This document shows, piece after piece, positions 1-8,066 of a stretch of DNA of 64,000 bases (its first letter is position 1; each line of letters opens with the position of its first letter). Made by a program: the position numbers and the translations under genes. The notes beneath the pieces are model-generated. The model searched no databases. It was given only the letters and a program-made list of their open reading frames with translations, and was not told where the DNA came from. The DNA is from an uncultured Clostridia bacterium (lineage in GTDB: Bacteria > Bacillota > Clostridia > Lachnospirales > Anaerotignaceae), in contig CALWRF010000026.1 in assembly GCA_944383885.1 (NCBI GenBank), positions 43,723 through 107,722 on the forward strand, in the 5' to 3' direction.

Positions 1-262
1 CAAGGCGAAGTATAGCTAAATCAACCTTCGCCATCCTTTCAATGCTCCAGCCCTTAGAAACGCTTGATATAATGCTGTCTATTTCATCTATATTTTCAAT
101 AGTTCCCTCAACTGCCGAGTTAATAAAGCTTTTGTCGTTTTCGTCCAAATCATTGTTTTCGGCATAAAAAATATCTTTTGCTTCTTCCATTGCGCCGCTT
201 CCAACAAATTCATGCTGGAATACCAAATAAAATGCGCTTTTCCTCGCGTTTGTTCTGCTCAT
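1..262 (-). CDS. nusB: Transcription antitermination factor NusB (partial, N-terminal part)
   Basis: The first ~87 codons of NusB, cut by the window edge. NusB binds boxA RNA with S10 (NusE) in rRNA antitermination. The translation starts MSRTNARKSAFYLVFQHEF and contains KSFINSAVEGT and WSIERMAKVDLAILRL, the conserved helices of the NusB fold. The ATG at 260-262 follows a GGAGGG ribosome binding site. It is the last gene visible of the minus-strand group that begins with the spoIIIA operon and lies directly after the Gls24-family gene, the same neighbourhood as in Bacillus (yqhY-nusB). The identification is firm; the C-terminus lies outside the window. Confidence 0.9.
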   Translation of the reverse strand, partial: MSRTNARKSAFYLVFQHEFVGSGAMEEAKDIFYAENNDLDENDKSFINSAVEGTIENIDEIDSIISSVSKGWSIERMAKVDLAILRL

Positions 263-311
263 AAAACCCTCCAAAATAATATCAGCCATATTAAAGCCGC
301 AAATGAAACTA

Positions 312-343
312 AACCCTCAGGAAACGCGTTATTCCCAAGGGTT
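312..343 (-). other. Imperfect hairpin between Gls24-family gene and nusB
   Basis: Arms AACCCT (312-317) and AGGGTT (338-343) pair perfectly and a further four pairs are possible inside after two mismatches. No T-run follows on the minus strand, so a strong terminator is unlikely; it may be a weak attenuator or an RNA-processing structure ahead of nusB. Seen by eye only. Confidence 0.3.
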
Positions 344-353
344 AATTACAGTT

Positions 354-740
354 TTATTCTTCTTCTTTTTCTGCTTTTGCTTTAGTTATAACGGCTGATA
401 TATTTACATTAACTGCCATAACAGAAAGACCGGTCATGTTTTCAACAGCATTTTTAATTTTTTCCTGAACCTCTCTTGCAGCTTCTGTTATTTTTACTCC
501 ATATAAAACAGCCAAATCAGCGTCAATAACAGCTGTGCCGTCCTCAACACTTACTTTAATTCCCTTTGAAGGGTTGTTCTTTTTGCCGAATATGCCGCCA
601 AAAGAGCCGTCTGAAAGCTTAGGCACTGTTTCTACGCCTTCAACTTCAGAAGCGGCAGTGCCGGCTATAATGGCAATTACCTCATCTGCTATTTGAATCT
701 GTCCAACCGACTTATCATTTTCTTCGTAAAAATCTGCCAT
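354..740 (-). CDS. yqhY: Asp23/Gls24 family protein (YqhY-like)
   Basis: A 128-residue Asp23/Gls24-family protein. Family members are small envelope-stress or lipid-metabolism-linked proteins; in Bacillus YqhY sits beside the acetyl-CoA carboxylase genes and nusB. The family core is visible as IADEVIAIIAGTAASEVEGVE, the alternating DADLAVLYGVKI strand and EVQEKIKNAVENMTG. The tail is Lys/Glu-rich. The ATG follows CGGGAGG. It lies between spoIIIAH and nusB, and the accB/accC genes that separate these in Bacillus are absent here. Family assignment is firm; the yqhY symbol rests on gene order. Confidence 0.85.
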   Translation of the reverse strand: MADFYEENDKSVGQIQIADEVIAIIAGTAASEVEGVETVPKLSDGSFGGIFGKKNNPSKGIKVSVEDGTAVIDADLAVLYGVKITEAAREVQEKIKNAVENMTGLSVMAVNVNISAVITKAKAEKEEE

Positions 741-928
741 AGCAATAACCTCCCGAATATAAAATCAGGCAAACCTGTCAACTTATTTTGTAAATTATTA
801 TACCAGATTATACTGTATATTTTCAAGTATATAGTAGTTTTATACGCGTTATACACATAAATTATATAATTTGCAGTATGTTTAAAGCGCTTATAATTAA
901 TTTTTTAATTACTGTAAAATACAAAATG

Positions 929-966
929 CAGCGTTAAATTACAGTTTAAACTGTAAAAACGCCGCA
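929..966 (-). terminator. Probable terminator after spoIIIAH
   Basis: A perfect 18-bp palindrome (939-956, core CAGTTTAAACTG) is extended by GCGTT/AACGC-type outer pairs to give a long hairpin just downstream of the last spoIIIA gene. The following minus-strand sequence is T-rich but interrupted. The 741-1008 gap otherwise holds only AT-rich sequence upstream of the Gls24 gene, presumably its promoter. Confidence 0.5.
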
Positions 967-1008
967 TAAATTTTAATATAATATTTTTATTAAACAGAAG
1001 CATTTAGT

Positions 1009-1680
1009 TTATTTTTTTAAAGTGCTGATTTTTATCTGGTCTGCCGAATAACCCGTCTTTCTCTTCACAATATCCTCAATTTGGGCTACCTGCTGTTCGT
1101 TTATAGATTCAGCATCTACCACAACATCAACTGTTTCATCATCTATGCGCACATAAGCGTCTTTAAATCCTTTTGCTTTAATCATGTCCTCCGACGCCGT
1201 TTCTTTTTCTATCCTCTGCTGAATTTCAAGTATTCCGTCTGCAAACTCTTGTTTCTGCTCATTGTCAATTTCTGAGCTGTTAATCATTTCAGTAAGCATA
1301 TCTTTTTGTTTTGCCCTTGACTGCTCCCTGTCAAGTTTTGCCTGAACAAAATATGTATCGGATTGAGTCGCGTCTGCATTTACAAATACAGCTTCACCTG
1401 TGTTGTCAGTTTCATTTTCAGCCTGTGCCGTTAACGGGTCAAGGGCAACCTCTGAAGAATCCGCCGTTTCAGTATCTGCGTCATTTACCGCTGTAAATGT
1501 GCCGTCAGTATCGTCAGCAAGAACTGTAACGCTGTCGGCGTCTAATATATCATCATAATTATAGCTTACTTCATCGCTTTTCGTATCCAAATCCTTCTGA
1601 GTAAAATTTAAGTATCCGGCTGTTGCTACCATAACAACAAGAACTCCGGCTATAACATTATTTTTTTTAAGTGAAAACAT
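1009..1680 (-). CDS. spoIIIAH: Stage III sporulation protein AH (SpoIIIAH)
   Basis: SpoIIIAH is the mother-cell half of the SpoIIQ-SpoIIIAH channel that links mother cell and forespore during engulfment. The 223-residue protein has one N-terminal membrane segment (residues 8-26), then an acidic, low-complexity linker (about 35-95). The C-terminal YscJ/FliF-like ring-building domain (about 110-220) contains the family-typical DKYVRID-like stretch DAYVRIDDETVDVVVDA. The linker is longer than in Bacillus. It starts three bases after spoIIIAG and is last in the operon, as usual. Confidence 0.93.
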   Translation of the reverse strand: MFSLKKNNVIAGVLVVMVATAGYLNFTQKDLDTKSDEVSYNYDDILDADSVTVLADDTDGTFTAVNDADTETADSSEVALDPLTAQAENETDNTGEAVFVNADATQSDTYFVQAKLDREQSRAKQKDMLTEMINSSEIDNEQKQEFADGILEIQQRIEKETASEDMIKAKGFKDAYVRIDDETVDVVVDAESINEQQVAQIEDIVKRKTGYSADQIKISTLKK

Positions 1681-1683
1681 TTA

Positions 1684-2280
1684 TCATACCCCCATTTTTA
1701 ATACTTCTACTTTGTGTGCCGGCACATTAAAAAGCGCCTGTGCCGCTTTGGATATAGCGTCTTTTACCGTTATGTCATCTCCTCCTTGGGCAACTACAAC
1801 TATCCCTTCTATCTCGGGTGTTTTTTCTTTTACAATAAAAGGCTCGCCCGGCGACATATTATTTTGCGAATAAGCCATTTTTACTTCTGAAGAAATATTT
1901 TTAGATGTTCTCTCCGCGCCGTCTGTATCGCTTTCCTGTGAGCTTTCTTCCGAGTTTTTGGTTTCTGTTGCCACTACCTTTTCCGGACCTGACTTATAAG
2001 TTATCATAACCTTCACTTCACCGGCTCCGTCTATGTTTTTAAAAAGCTCCTCAAGGCGCTTTTCCGTATCCGTCTGCGAAACATCAATACCAGCTTCTTC
2101 CTGGCTTTGGACAGATGTCATTGATGCAATATTTCCTGACGGCGGCTTTTGTATTTTATCTGAAAAAGCCATAAGCACAATGCCACCGGCAAAAATAAGA
2201 GCCATATACTTTTTTAATTTAGCGTTTCTAAACAAATTTTTAATAGGCAGTGTATCCAAATTAAATTCCTCCGGTTTCAT
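1684..2280 (-). CDS. spoIIIAG: Stage III sporulation protein AG (SpoIIIAG)
   Basis: SpoIIIAG forms a large ring in the SpoIIIA-SpoIIQ complex of the intermembrane space. The 198-residue protein has a membrane segment near residues 25-41, then the ring-building motif domain: LEELFKNIDGAGEVKVMITY, an inserted Ser/Glu-rich strand region, and EIEGIVVVAQGGDD followed by the C-terminal AQALFNVPAHKVEVLKM. Its ATG overlaps the spoIIIAF stop by four bases, which implies translational coupling. Confidence 0.93.
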   Translation of the reverse strand: MKPEEFNLDTLPIKNLFRNAKLKKYMALIFAGGIVLMAFSDKIQKPPSGNIASMTSVQSQEEAGIDVSQTDTEKRLEELFKNIDGAGEVKVMITYKSGPEKVVATETKNSEESSQESDTDGAERTSKNISSEVKMAYSQNNMSPGEPFIVKEKTPEIEGIVVVAQGGDDITVKDAISKAAQALFNVPAHKVEVLKMGV

Positions 2281-2753
2281 TTGTATATTATCCCAACACG
2301 CTCAGCACCGTATCTGCGTTTTAAATATGAACCAGCCGCATCAGCCCCTTCGCCGTTTTTTATTGTAATTTCAATACTTTCAATGCTTCCGGTGGAGTAA
2401 AAATCATCTCCTATCTCAACATTGGCATCTAAACATTCAAACCCCAAACTCTCCATATCTTCTCTTACGCTCTGTTCCAGCCGGCTTTGAAACAGCATGT
2501 CAAAAGCTTCATTTTCTGTATACTGCTCTGTTAAAGAGTAATCTGGCAGTGCCATGCCTGTGAAATTTCCGGCATACATTTCACTTTTAAATACAATATT
2601 CATAACAGGCTCAAAAGTTATAAGCAGCAGAATAATACCGGAAACAAAGTTTATGTACTTTCGGCTTTTCTGCGTTGATACAAGCCTTATCAGCATAACG
2701 AAAAACAAAAATTCCGCTATGGTTTTTATATATGCTCTAAGTGCCTCAATCAT
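2277..2753 (-). CDS. spoIIIAF: Stage III sporulation protein AF (SpoIIIAF)
   Basis: SpoIIIAF is a small membrane protein of the SpoIIIA complex. The 158-residue sequence has two N-terminal hydrophobic segments (residues 12-24 and 33-50) and a soluble C-terminal domain ending KRRYGAERVGIIYK. The ATG follows an AGGAGAT ribosome binding site. It overlaps spoIIIAG by ATGA and lies 12 bases after spoIIIAE. Confidence 0.9.
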   Translation of the reverse strand: MIEALRAYIKTIAEFLFFVMLIRLVSTQKSRKYINFVSGIILLLITFEPVMNIVFKSEMYAGNFTGMALPDYSLTEQYTENEAFDMLFQSRLEQSVREDMESLGFECLDANVEIGDDFYSTGSIESIEITIKNGEGADAAGSYLKRRYGAERVGIIYK

Positions 2754-2765
2754 TCCGTTTATCTC

Positions 2766-3905
2766 CTAAAATGAAGCCGCCAATATTACGGCTGAAAATA
2801 CAAACATAATAGCCGACAAAAAAACAGCTCCTATAAGTATCGCCGTGTAATCCCCGGCGCTGTTAAGTGTTTTTGTAATTCGCTTTTCACCGGCAGGCTC
2901 AGTTAAAGCCGCAGTTAACTTAAAAGCAATAAGCACAACAGCAAGCCTTAAAACAGGAGCCGCAGACAAAATTACAGCCGCTACCGCGCAGGAAGCTGCA
3001 ACAGCGTTGCCTACAGCCGCACCTGCGTCTGCCACTGTTTGAGCAGATGAAGAAAGTATGTCGCCTACTACCGGCACACAGTTAACAGCATTTTTTGCTG
3101 CTTTTACGGCTAATGCAGAAGCCGCTGTTGTTCCCAGTCTTTGAAAAGAGATAATTGTTGCAAAAGCAATTCCCATTATTTTAAGACTTACGCTCAGCAT
3201 GTATTTTATAAAATTAAGCAAAGATGAGAACATGTCCTCTTCAAAAACATTGTTCATCATTTCAAGCCCTGCCGCAGCAGTTATAACAGGCATAAAAACA
3301 CTGCATAAAAACGCAGACACAACAGATGAAAAAAGCATTACAGCAGAAGAAAGCGCGGCTGCCGATACGGCTCTTCCTGTCATGGCGCTGATTGTAACAA
3401 ATACCGGAACCATTGCTGTATTTACTTTGGCAAAGCGCTGGATATTCTCTTTAACAAGGAATGTTTCTTCAATAAACGATGTCATAATTATGTATATAAT
3501 TACCGAATAACACACAAAAAAGCATAAATCATTAACTTCTTTGCTGCCCAAAGATGAGCTTATGCTTTTAAGCAAACCGCAGACTATAACAAGCGCCGTT
3601 ATTTTTTTTATATTGCCTGCCTGATTAGATATGTCAGAAAACAAACCGCCAAAAACCGTATCAGCTAAACCGGCAAGTGAAAAACTGCCGTTTAAAAACT
3701 GGGCGGCAGTTTCCTTTATTCCGCTGCCTTTGGTATTTCCAATTGCCTCGTCGGCTTTAGACGTGTCAAAATTCATATAATCCTCGATTTTGTAATTAAC
3801 GTTATTGTCCGTTTCCTGAGCCTTAACATTATTAGGGCACAGAAACAGCAAACACATAAAAATCACAGCCGCCTTTAATGTAATTAATAACAGTTTTTTT
3901 GTCAT
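2766..3905 (-). CDS. spoIIIAE: Stage III sporulation protein AE (SpoIIIAE)
   Basis: SpoIIIAE is the large polytopic membrane component of the SpoIIIA complex. The 379-residue protein has an apparent signal segment (residues 8-29), an extracytoplasmic stretch, then about seven hydrophobic helices rich in Ala/Val. The family-typical region QRLGTTAASALAVKAAKNAV, followed by VPVVGDILSSSAQTV, is present. The start overlaps the spoIIIAD stop (ATGA). Length is normal for the family. Confidence 0.95.
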   Translation of the reverse strand: MTKKLLLITLKAAVIFMCLLFLCPNNVKAQETDNNVNYKIEDYMNFDTSKADEAIGNTKGSGIKETAAQFLNGSFSLAGLADTVFGGLFSDISNQAGNIKKITALVIVCGLLKSISSSLGSKEVNDLCFFVCYSVIIYIIMTSFIEETFLVKENIQRFAKVNTAMVPVFVTISAMTGRAVSAAALSSAVMLFSSVVSAFLCSVFMPVITAAAGLEMMNNVFEEDMFSSLLNFIKYMLSVSLKIMGIAFATIISFQRLGTTAASALAVKAAKNAVNCVPVVGDILSSSAQTVADAGAAVGNAVAASCAVAAVILSAAPVLRLAVVLIAFKLTAALTEPAGEKRITKTLNSAGDYTAILIGAVFLSAIMFVFSAVILAASF

Positions 3906-4285
3906 AGCAAATCCATCACCGTCCCAAAAAGCGTAGTTATCAGAGGCAGACAGGCTGCGGCTATTAAAACCTTGCCGGCTATTTCGATTTTAGTGCCTAT
4001 AGCGCTTTCGCCGGCGTCTTTACAAATTTCGGAGCCTATCTGTGTTATGTACGCTATTCCTGTAACTTTAAGTATTATTGAAACATACTCCGATTTAATT
4101 CCGCTTAAAGCTGTCATACTGTAAAGCTGTGAAATTATATTGGCAAAGTATCCCAAAAGCTGCAAAAATATTACTATGCCTGTAATAACACTTACCGCCA
4201 TTGCCAGCTGCGGGCTTTCCTTTTTAAGCGTTACGGCAAGCACAGTACCGGAAGCAGCTACCGCGACAATTTTAAAAATCTCCAT
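3902..4285 (-). CDS. spoIIIAD: Stage III sporulation protein AD (SpoIIIAD)
   Basis: A 127-residue membrane protein of the SpoIIIAC/AD family with four hydrophobic helices (about 5-20, 25-55, 65-85 and 100-125). The family signature GIKSEYVSIILKVTGIAYI is present. I place the start at the ATG 4283-4285, which follows AAGGTG at good spacing, rather than at a TTG one codon upstream. It lies between spoIIIAC and spoIIIAE in standard order. Confidence 0.92.
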   Translation of the reverse strand: MEIFKIVAVAASGTVLAVTLKKESPQLAMAVSVITGIVIFLQLLGYFANIISQLYSMTALSGIKSEYVSIILKVTGIAYITQIGSEICKDAGESAIGTKIEIAGKVLIAAACLPLITTLFGTVMDLL

Positions 4286-4297
4286 CAAAGCACCTTC

Positions 4298-4492
4298 TTA
4301 CAGGTTAAAAAGAGTCTGGACAGTTGAAAAAAGCCTGTTTATGTACTGGATTACCCAAAATAAAACAACTACAAGCCCTGCAAGGGTTGTAAGCATTGCC
4401 TGTTCTTCTCTTCCAGCCCTTATTAAAACCTGATTAAGCACAGCCACAAGAATTCCTACAGCCGCTATTTGAAAAACTATGCTTATATCCAT
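4298..4492 (-). CDS. spoIIIAC: Stage III sporulation protein AC (SpoIIIAC)
   Basis: A 64-residue two-helix membrane protein (helices about 5-24 and 32-51) matching SpoIIIAC in length, order and the stretch VGILVAVLNQVLIRAGREEQA. It probably packs with SpoIIIAD, to which it is related. There are no unusual features. Confidence 0.92.
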   Translation of the reverse strand: MDISIVFQIAAVGILVAVLNQVLIRAGREEQAMLTTLAGLVVVLFWVIQYINRLFSTVQTLFNL

Positions 4493-4507
4493 ACAGCATA
4501 TCCCCCT

Positions 4508-5029
4508 TTAAAATAAAATTACGCTTATGAGTATTCCGCATAAAACTCCGGCGGAATTATACAGTTTCCGTTCCTTCTGTGCCTTCTGCCGTACTTCCTG
4601 CTCAATAGCCTTTATGTTGTCTATAAGCAAAACGGCATTGTCCTTTTGCTGATTTTTAAATGGGCAGTCAAGGTTTTTTGCAAAAGTATATAAACATTCC
4701 ATATCCTCCCATTGGAAATACAGGCTGTTTGAATTAATGTCCACAGCTTTTTTAAAAATATCCTCAGCATTCCTCTCACTCTTTTTTTCCGCAATAACAG
4801 AAGCGTCATAAAAAATTTTGGACATAGCTCCGTTAATTCTTTTTGATATATCCTCAAAAACGCTGCCTAAAGGCATGCTTATGTTTACAGCATCGTTAAT
4901 AAATAAAGAAACAGCCTTTTTTAATTCCTCAAGGTCATCAAGCCTGTATCTGCTGTTCATAGAAAAAATAAAACCTGTTATCCAGCTTGAAAAAACTATC
5001 AACGCGGCTCCGAATATTTTAAATGTCAT
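4508..5029 (-). CDS. spoIIIAB: Stage III sporulation protein AB (SpoIIIAB)
   Basis: SpoIIIAB resembles type II secretion GspF-like proteins and is thought to partner the SpoIIIAA ATPase. The 173-residue protein has an N-terminal membrane helix (5-22), a helical cytoplasmic middle with PLGSVFEDISKRI, and a C-terminal helix (157-173). It overlaps spoIIIAA by four bases (ATGA). Confidence 0.92.
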   Translation of the reverse strand: MTFKIFGAALIVFSSWITGFIFSMNSRYRLDDLEELKKAVSLFINDAVNISMPLGSVFEDISKRINGAMSKIFYDASVIAEKKSERNAEDIFKKAVDINSNSLYFQWEDMECLYTFAKNLDCPFKNQQKDNAVLLIDNIKAIEQEVRQKAQKERKLYNSAGVLCGILISVILF

Positions 5030-5970
5030 ATTATCGCCTCATTTCCTATAACGCTGCCATTTTCATCCCGTATTACGGCATTAATATTACTTAGAGTCCT
5101 TTTAAGCTCTATAAACCGTTTAAAATACGCCATGCACAGGCTTTTTCCCATACCGGCGCGGTTAACAGCATCTTCCATGCCGCTTCCGTGGACAGTGCAT
5201 AAAAAACTTACACCAGATGTTAATATCAGTTCCACCGAGCGTATTTCTTCATAACCCCCCAGCTCGTCCACAGCAATAACATCCGGCGACATACTCCTTA
5301 AAAGCATAAGCATGCCTTCGTTTTTAGGACAGCCGTCCATAATATCTGTATGGTCGCCTAAATCATTTCCGGCTACGCCGTTAAATGAGCCGGCTATTTC
5401 ACCGCGCTCGTCGGCAACAGACACATTTTTCCCTTTTACGCTTAAAAGCCTTATTAAATCCCTTAAAAGCGTTGTTTTGCCCTCTCCGGGAGGAGAAATA
5501 ATAACAGTGCTCAGCACTTGTGTGCCTTTTAAGAGATACGGCAGGATATTTTCTCCGCAGCCTTTTATTTGGTGGGATATTCTTATATTTATTCCAGAAA
5601 AATCCGTTAATGAGCTTATTTTTCCGTCTTTTAAAACCGTCCGTCCCGTTATTCCTATTCTGTGACCGCCTTGTACCGTTATAAACCCGTTTTTTATTTC
5701 TTCCTCAAATGCATAAACTGAGTATCCGCTTAAAAGCCTTATAAAAGTATCAATATCGTCTTTAACAGGCACAAAAACGCTTACCGGCTTTTTTGTAATC
5801 CTTCCGTCAGTATTGATAAAAAATTCCCTGTTTCTTTTTTTAACAAAAGCCGGGCAGCCTGTCCTAAAGCGCAGTTCCTCAAACTGCTCAAACTCATTAT
5901 TGTCTACCGCGTTTAGCGTATCTCTTATCCTTCCGCCGGAAGAAAATATAATCTCATCTTTTATACCCAT
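5026..5970 (-). CDS. spoIIIAA: Stage III sporulation protein AA, ATPase (SpoIIIAA)
   Basis: SpoIIIAA is the secretion-type ATPase that powers the SpoIIIA complex in the mother cell. The 314-residue protein has the Walker A PPGEGKTTLLRDL at about residues 160-172, the following VADERGEI strand, the Walker B-like DVIAVDELGG and the C-terminal HGSGMEDAVNR. The ATG follows GGGAGGG. It is the first gene of the eight-gene operon, preceded by a sigma-E-like promoter at 5991-6019. Confidence 0.95.
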   Translation of the reverse strand: MGIKDEIIFSSGGRIRDTLNAVDNNEFEQFEELRFRTGCPAFVKKRNREFFINTDGRITKKPVSVFVPVKDDIDTFIRLLSGYSVYAFEEEIKNGFITVQGGHRIGITGRTVLKDGKISSLTDFSGINIRISHQIKGCGENILPYLLKGTQVLSTVIISPPGEGKTTLLRDLIRLLSVKGKNVSVADERGEIAGSFNGVAGNDLGDHTDIMDGCPKNEGMLMLLRSMSPDVIAVDELGGYEEIRSVELILTSGVSFLCTVHGSGMEDAVNRAGMGKSLCMAYFKRFIELKRTLSNINAVIRDENGSVIGNEAII

Positions 5971-5990
5971 ATTATCCCTCCCATGGTTTA

Positions 5991-6019
5991 AAAGTATGCC
6001 TTATAAAGGCAAAATATCA
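5991..6019 (-). promoter_or_regulatory. Sigma-E-like promoter of the spoIIIA operon
   Basis: On the minus strand a -35 element TGATATT (6013-6019) is followed after 14 bases by CATACTTT (5991-5998). Against the Bacillus sigma-E consensus (KMATATT, CATACAHT) this is 6/7 and 7/8 with correct spacing. It sits about 20 bases upstream of the spoIIIAA start, as expected for a mother-cell operon. Confidence 0.7.
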
Positions 6020-6126
6020 CTGCACGATTTGCAGTTTATATTTAATTATTTGCTGTAATGTGATACAATTATGCAGAAGATTGCAAAATCTTCTAAAAGA
6101 TTTATTTGTTTCATGAGGTGAGTTAG

Positions 6127-6858
6127 ATGTATAAAATACTTATTGTCTGCCGCGACGAAAATATGAAAAACGAGATAGACAGTTTTTTAAAAGGCAGTTA
6201 CAGAACTGTAATTTTAGCTGATGACATTCTTCAGGCCGAGATAATAAGCAGAACTATAAGGATTAACTTTTTTATAATGGTTTCGGCTGAATGTTATGAC
6301 AGTATAAGAATGATTAAATCAATAAAAAACAGCTGTCTGTATAAATTTACGCCTATTGCCGTTTTAAACTATTCAAAAGGCTTTAATGAGGATTTAAAAA
6401 ACTACAGCTTTCTTTACCACATACAGCTGCCGCTTAGTAAAAATTCATTTAAGTATATAAACGACCTTATAAACCATGATATAAGCTTTTTTCTTTCCTC
6501 GCCAAATTCAAATTCTTTTATTACACTTAATAATTCATCAGGCTTTATAAGGCTCAAAACGGATTATATTTTATTTTTCGAGTCCCTTGGACATGGAAGC
6601 ATAATACACACTACCGACGGCTCTTTCCGTCTGCCGTTTACTTTAAAGGAGATAGAGTCTTTTACAGCCAATACTTCTTTTTACCGCTGCCACCGTTCTT
6701 ATATAATCAATACCGAAAACATACTCAGGATAGACAAAACGCTCCCTGCCTGGGAGATATACTTTTATGGCTGCGACAAAACCGCCCTTGTCAGCAGGCA
6801 AAATAAACGCGAGTTCGCCGGAAAACTTACTTGCCAACTTGAATCACAGCCGTTATAA
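6127..6858 (+). CDS. LytTR-family DNA-binding regulator with a degenerate receiver domain
   Basis: A 243-residue protein. Residues 1-110 look like a CheY-type receiver (MYKILIVCRDENMKNEID) but the position expected for the phospho-acceptor Asp reads FFIMVSAEC, with no acidic residue, so it is probably phosphorylation-independent. Residues 135-235 are a LytTR DNA-binding domain with the markers IRLKTDYILFFESLGHGSIIH, FYRCHRSYIINTENI and ALVSRQNKREF. It has its own GAGGTGAG ribosome binding site and is transcribed divergently from spoIIIAA. No cognate kinase is nearby, so its targets are unknown. Confidence 0.82.
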   Translation: MYKILIVCRDENMKNEIDSFLKGSYRTVILADDILQAEIISRTIRINFFIMVSAECYDSIRMIKSIKNSCLYKFTPIAVLNYSKGFNEDLKNYSFLYHIQLPLSKNSFKYINDLINHDISFFLSSPNSNSFITLNNSSGFIRLKTDYILFFESLGHGSIIHTTDGSFRLPFTLKEIESFTANTSFYRCHRSYIINTENILRIDKTLPAWEIYFYGCDKTALVSRQNKREFAGKLTCQLESQPL

Positions 6859-6868
6859 TCCTTATTAA

Positions 6869-6898
6869 TTGACATATTTGTTGTTTAAGTGTTAAAAT
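6869..6898 (+). promoter_or_regulatory. Sigma-A-like promoter upstream of tyrA
   Basis: A perfect -35 TTGACA (6869-6874) is followed after 18 bases by TAAAAT (6893-6898), 55 bases before the tyrA start. It would drive tyrA-aroA and probably the SGNH hydrolase gene, up to the terminator at 9974. Confidence 0.65.
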
Positions 6899-6952
6899 CA
6901 ATGTTGATTTTATCGCTTTAAAGCGCAATAATCTTTGGAAGGATTGAGTGTT

Positions 6953-8050
6953 TTGTATAATACAATAGGCATTATAGGATTAGGGCTTATTGGCGGCTCT
7001 TTAGCCAAAGCTTTAAGAAACAGGATTGGTGTTGAAAAAATAATAGCGTATAATCATAATGAAGATGTATTAAAACAGGCTTATAATGAAGGCGTTATAG
7101 ACGAATACACAACATCTGTCGACTTAAAATTCAGCCAATGCGATATAATATTTATATGCACTCCTGTTGATTTAATATGCTCATATATAAAAGAACTCCT
7201 GCCTTTTATTAAAGATAGCTGTGTTATAACAGATGTGGGCAGTACAAAAGGCAAAATTTATGACAGAATAAAGGCTATGCCTAAAAAAATATGTTATATA
7301 GGCGGGCATCCTATGACAGGCTCTGAAAAATTCAGATACAGCGCCTCTAAAGAACATCTTTTTGAAAATGCGTATTACATAATTACGCCTGATGATAATG
7401 TATCAGAAGAAAAAATAAATGAATTTTACGAAACAGTTAAAAAAATAGGCGCTATCCCTGTTATGGTTTCTCCTTATGAACACGACTACATAGTAGCTTC
7501 TGTAAGCCATGTTCCGCAGATTATAGCCTCATCTTTGTGCAACAATGTTAAGCTGCTTGATACGCCGCAGGGGCACATGCACAAAATAGCCGCAGGCGGA
7601 TTTAAGGATATAACAAGAATAGCTTCATCAAATCCAGACATGTGGGAAAGTATATGTTTTGAAAATAAAGAACAGATATTTAAAGTCCTTAATTCTTTAG
7701 AGAGCGTTGTTAAACGGCTTAAAGACAGTTTAATTAAAAACGAGCATTCCGGCGTACACGACTTTTTTAATGAAGCCAGACTATACCGCGACTCTTTTTC
7801 AAACATTACTCCAGGAAGCTTTATAAAGCGTTATGAAATAGTAATCGACGTTTTGGATAAGCCCGGCTCAATAGCCATAATAGCCGTGCTTTTATCCAGC
7901 AACAACATAAATATTAAAAATATGTCCATTGTAAACAACCGTGAAAGGGAAAACGGTGTATTATATGTTTCATTCGACAGCGAGGAGCAGCGGCAAAAGA
8001 GCATAAAATTGCTCAGGGAAATGAATTACGAAGTACAAATTAAAGACTGA
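6953..8050 (+). CDS. tyrA: Prephenate dehydrogenase with C-terminal ACT domain
   Basis: Catalyses NAD(P)-dependent oxidative decarboxylation of prephenate to 4-hydroxyphenylpyruvate in tyrosine synthesis. The Rossmann motif GLGLIGGSLA is at the N-terminus. Family motifs include IFICTPVDLI, TDVGSTKG, GGHPMTGSE, the HDYIVASVSHVPQI region and GGFKDITRIASS. The C-terminal ~70 residues (VIDVLDKPGSIAIIAVLL...) are an ACT domain, which suggests tyrosine feedback control. I choose the TTG at 6953, since GGAAGGA lies eight bases upstream; a TTG at 6935 precedes that site. It is followed by aroA after 16 bases. Confidence 0.93.
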   Translation: MYNTIGIIGLGLIGGSLAKALRNRIGVEKIIAYNHNEDVLKQAYNEGVIDEYTTSVDLKFSQCDIIFICTPVDLICSYIKELLPFIKDSCVITDVGSTKGKIYDRIKAMPKKICYIGGHPMTGSEKFRYSASKEHLFENAYYIITPDDNVSEEKINEFYETVKKIGAIPVMVSPYEHDYIVASVSHVPQIIASSLCNNVKLLDTPQGHMHKIAAGGFKDITRIASSNPDMWESICFENKEQIFKVLNSLESVVKRLKDSLIKNEHSGVHDFFNEARLYRDSFSNITPGSFIKRYEIVIDVLDKPGSIAIIAVLLSSNNINIKNMSIVNNRERENGVLYVSFDSEEQRQKSIKLLREMNYEVQIKD

Positions 8051-8066
8051 CAGGCGGTGTATTATA

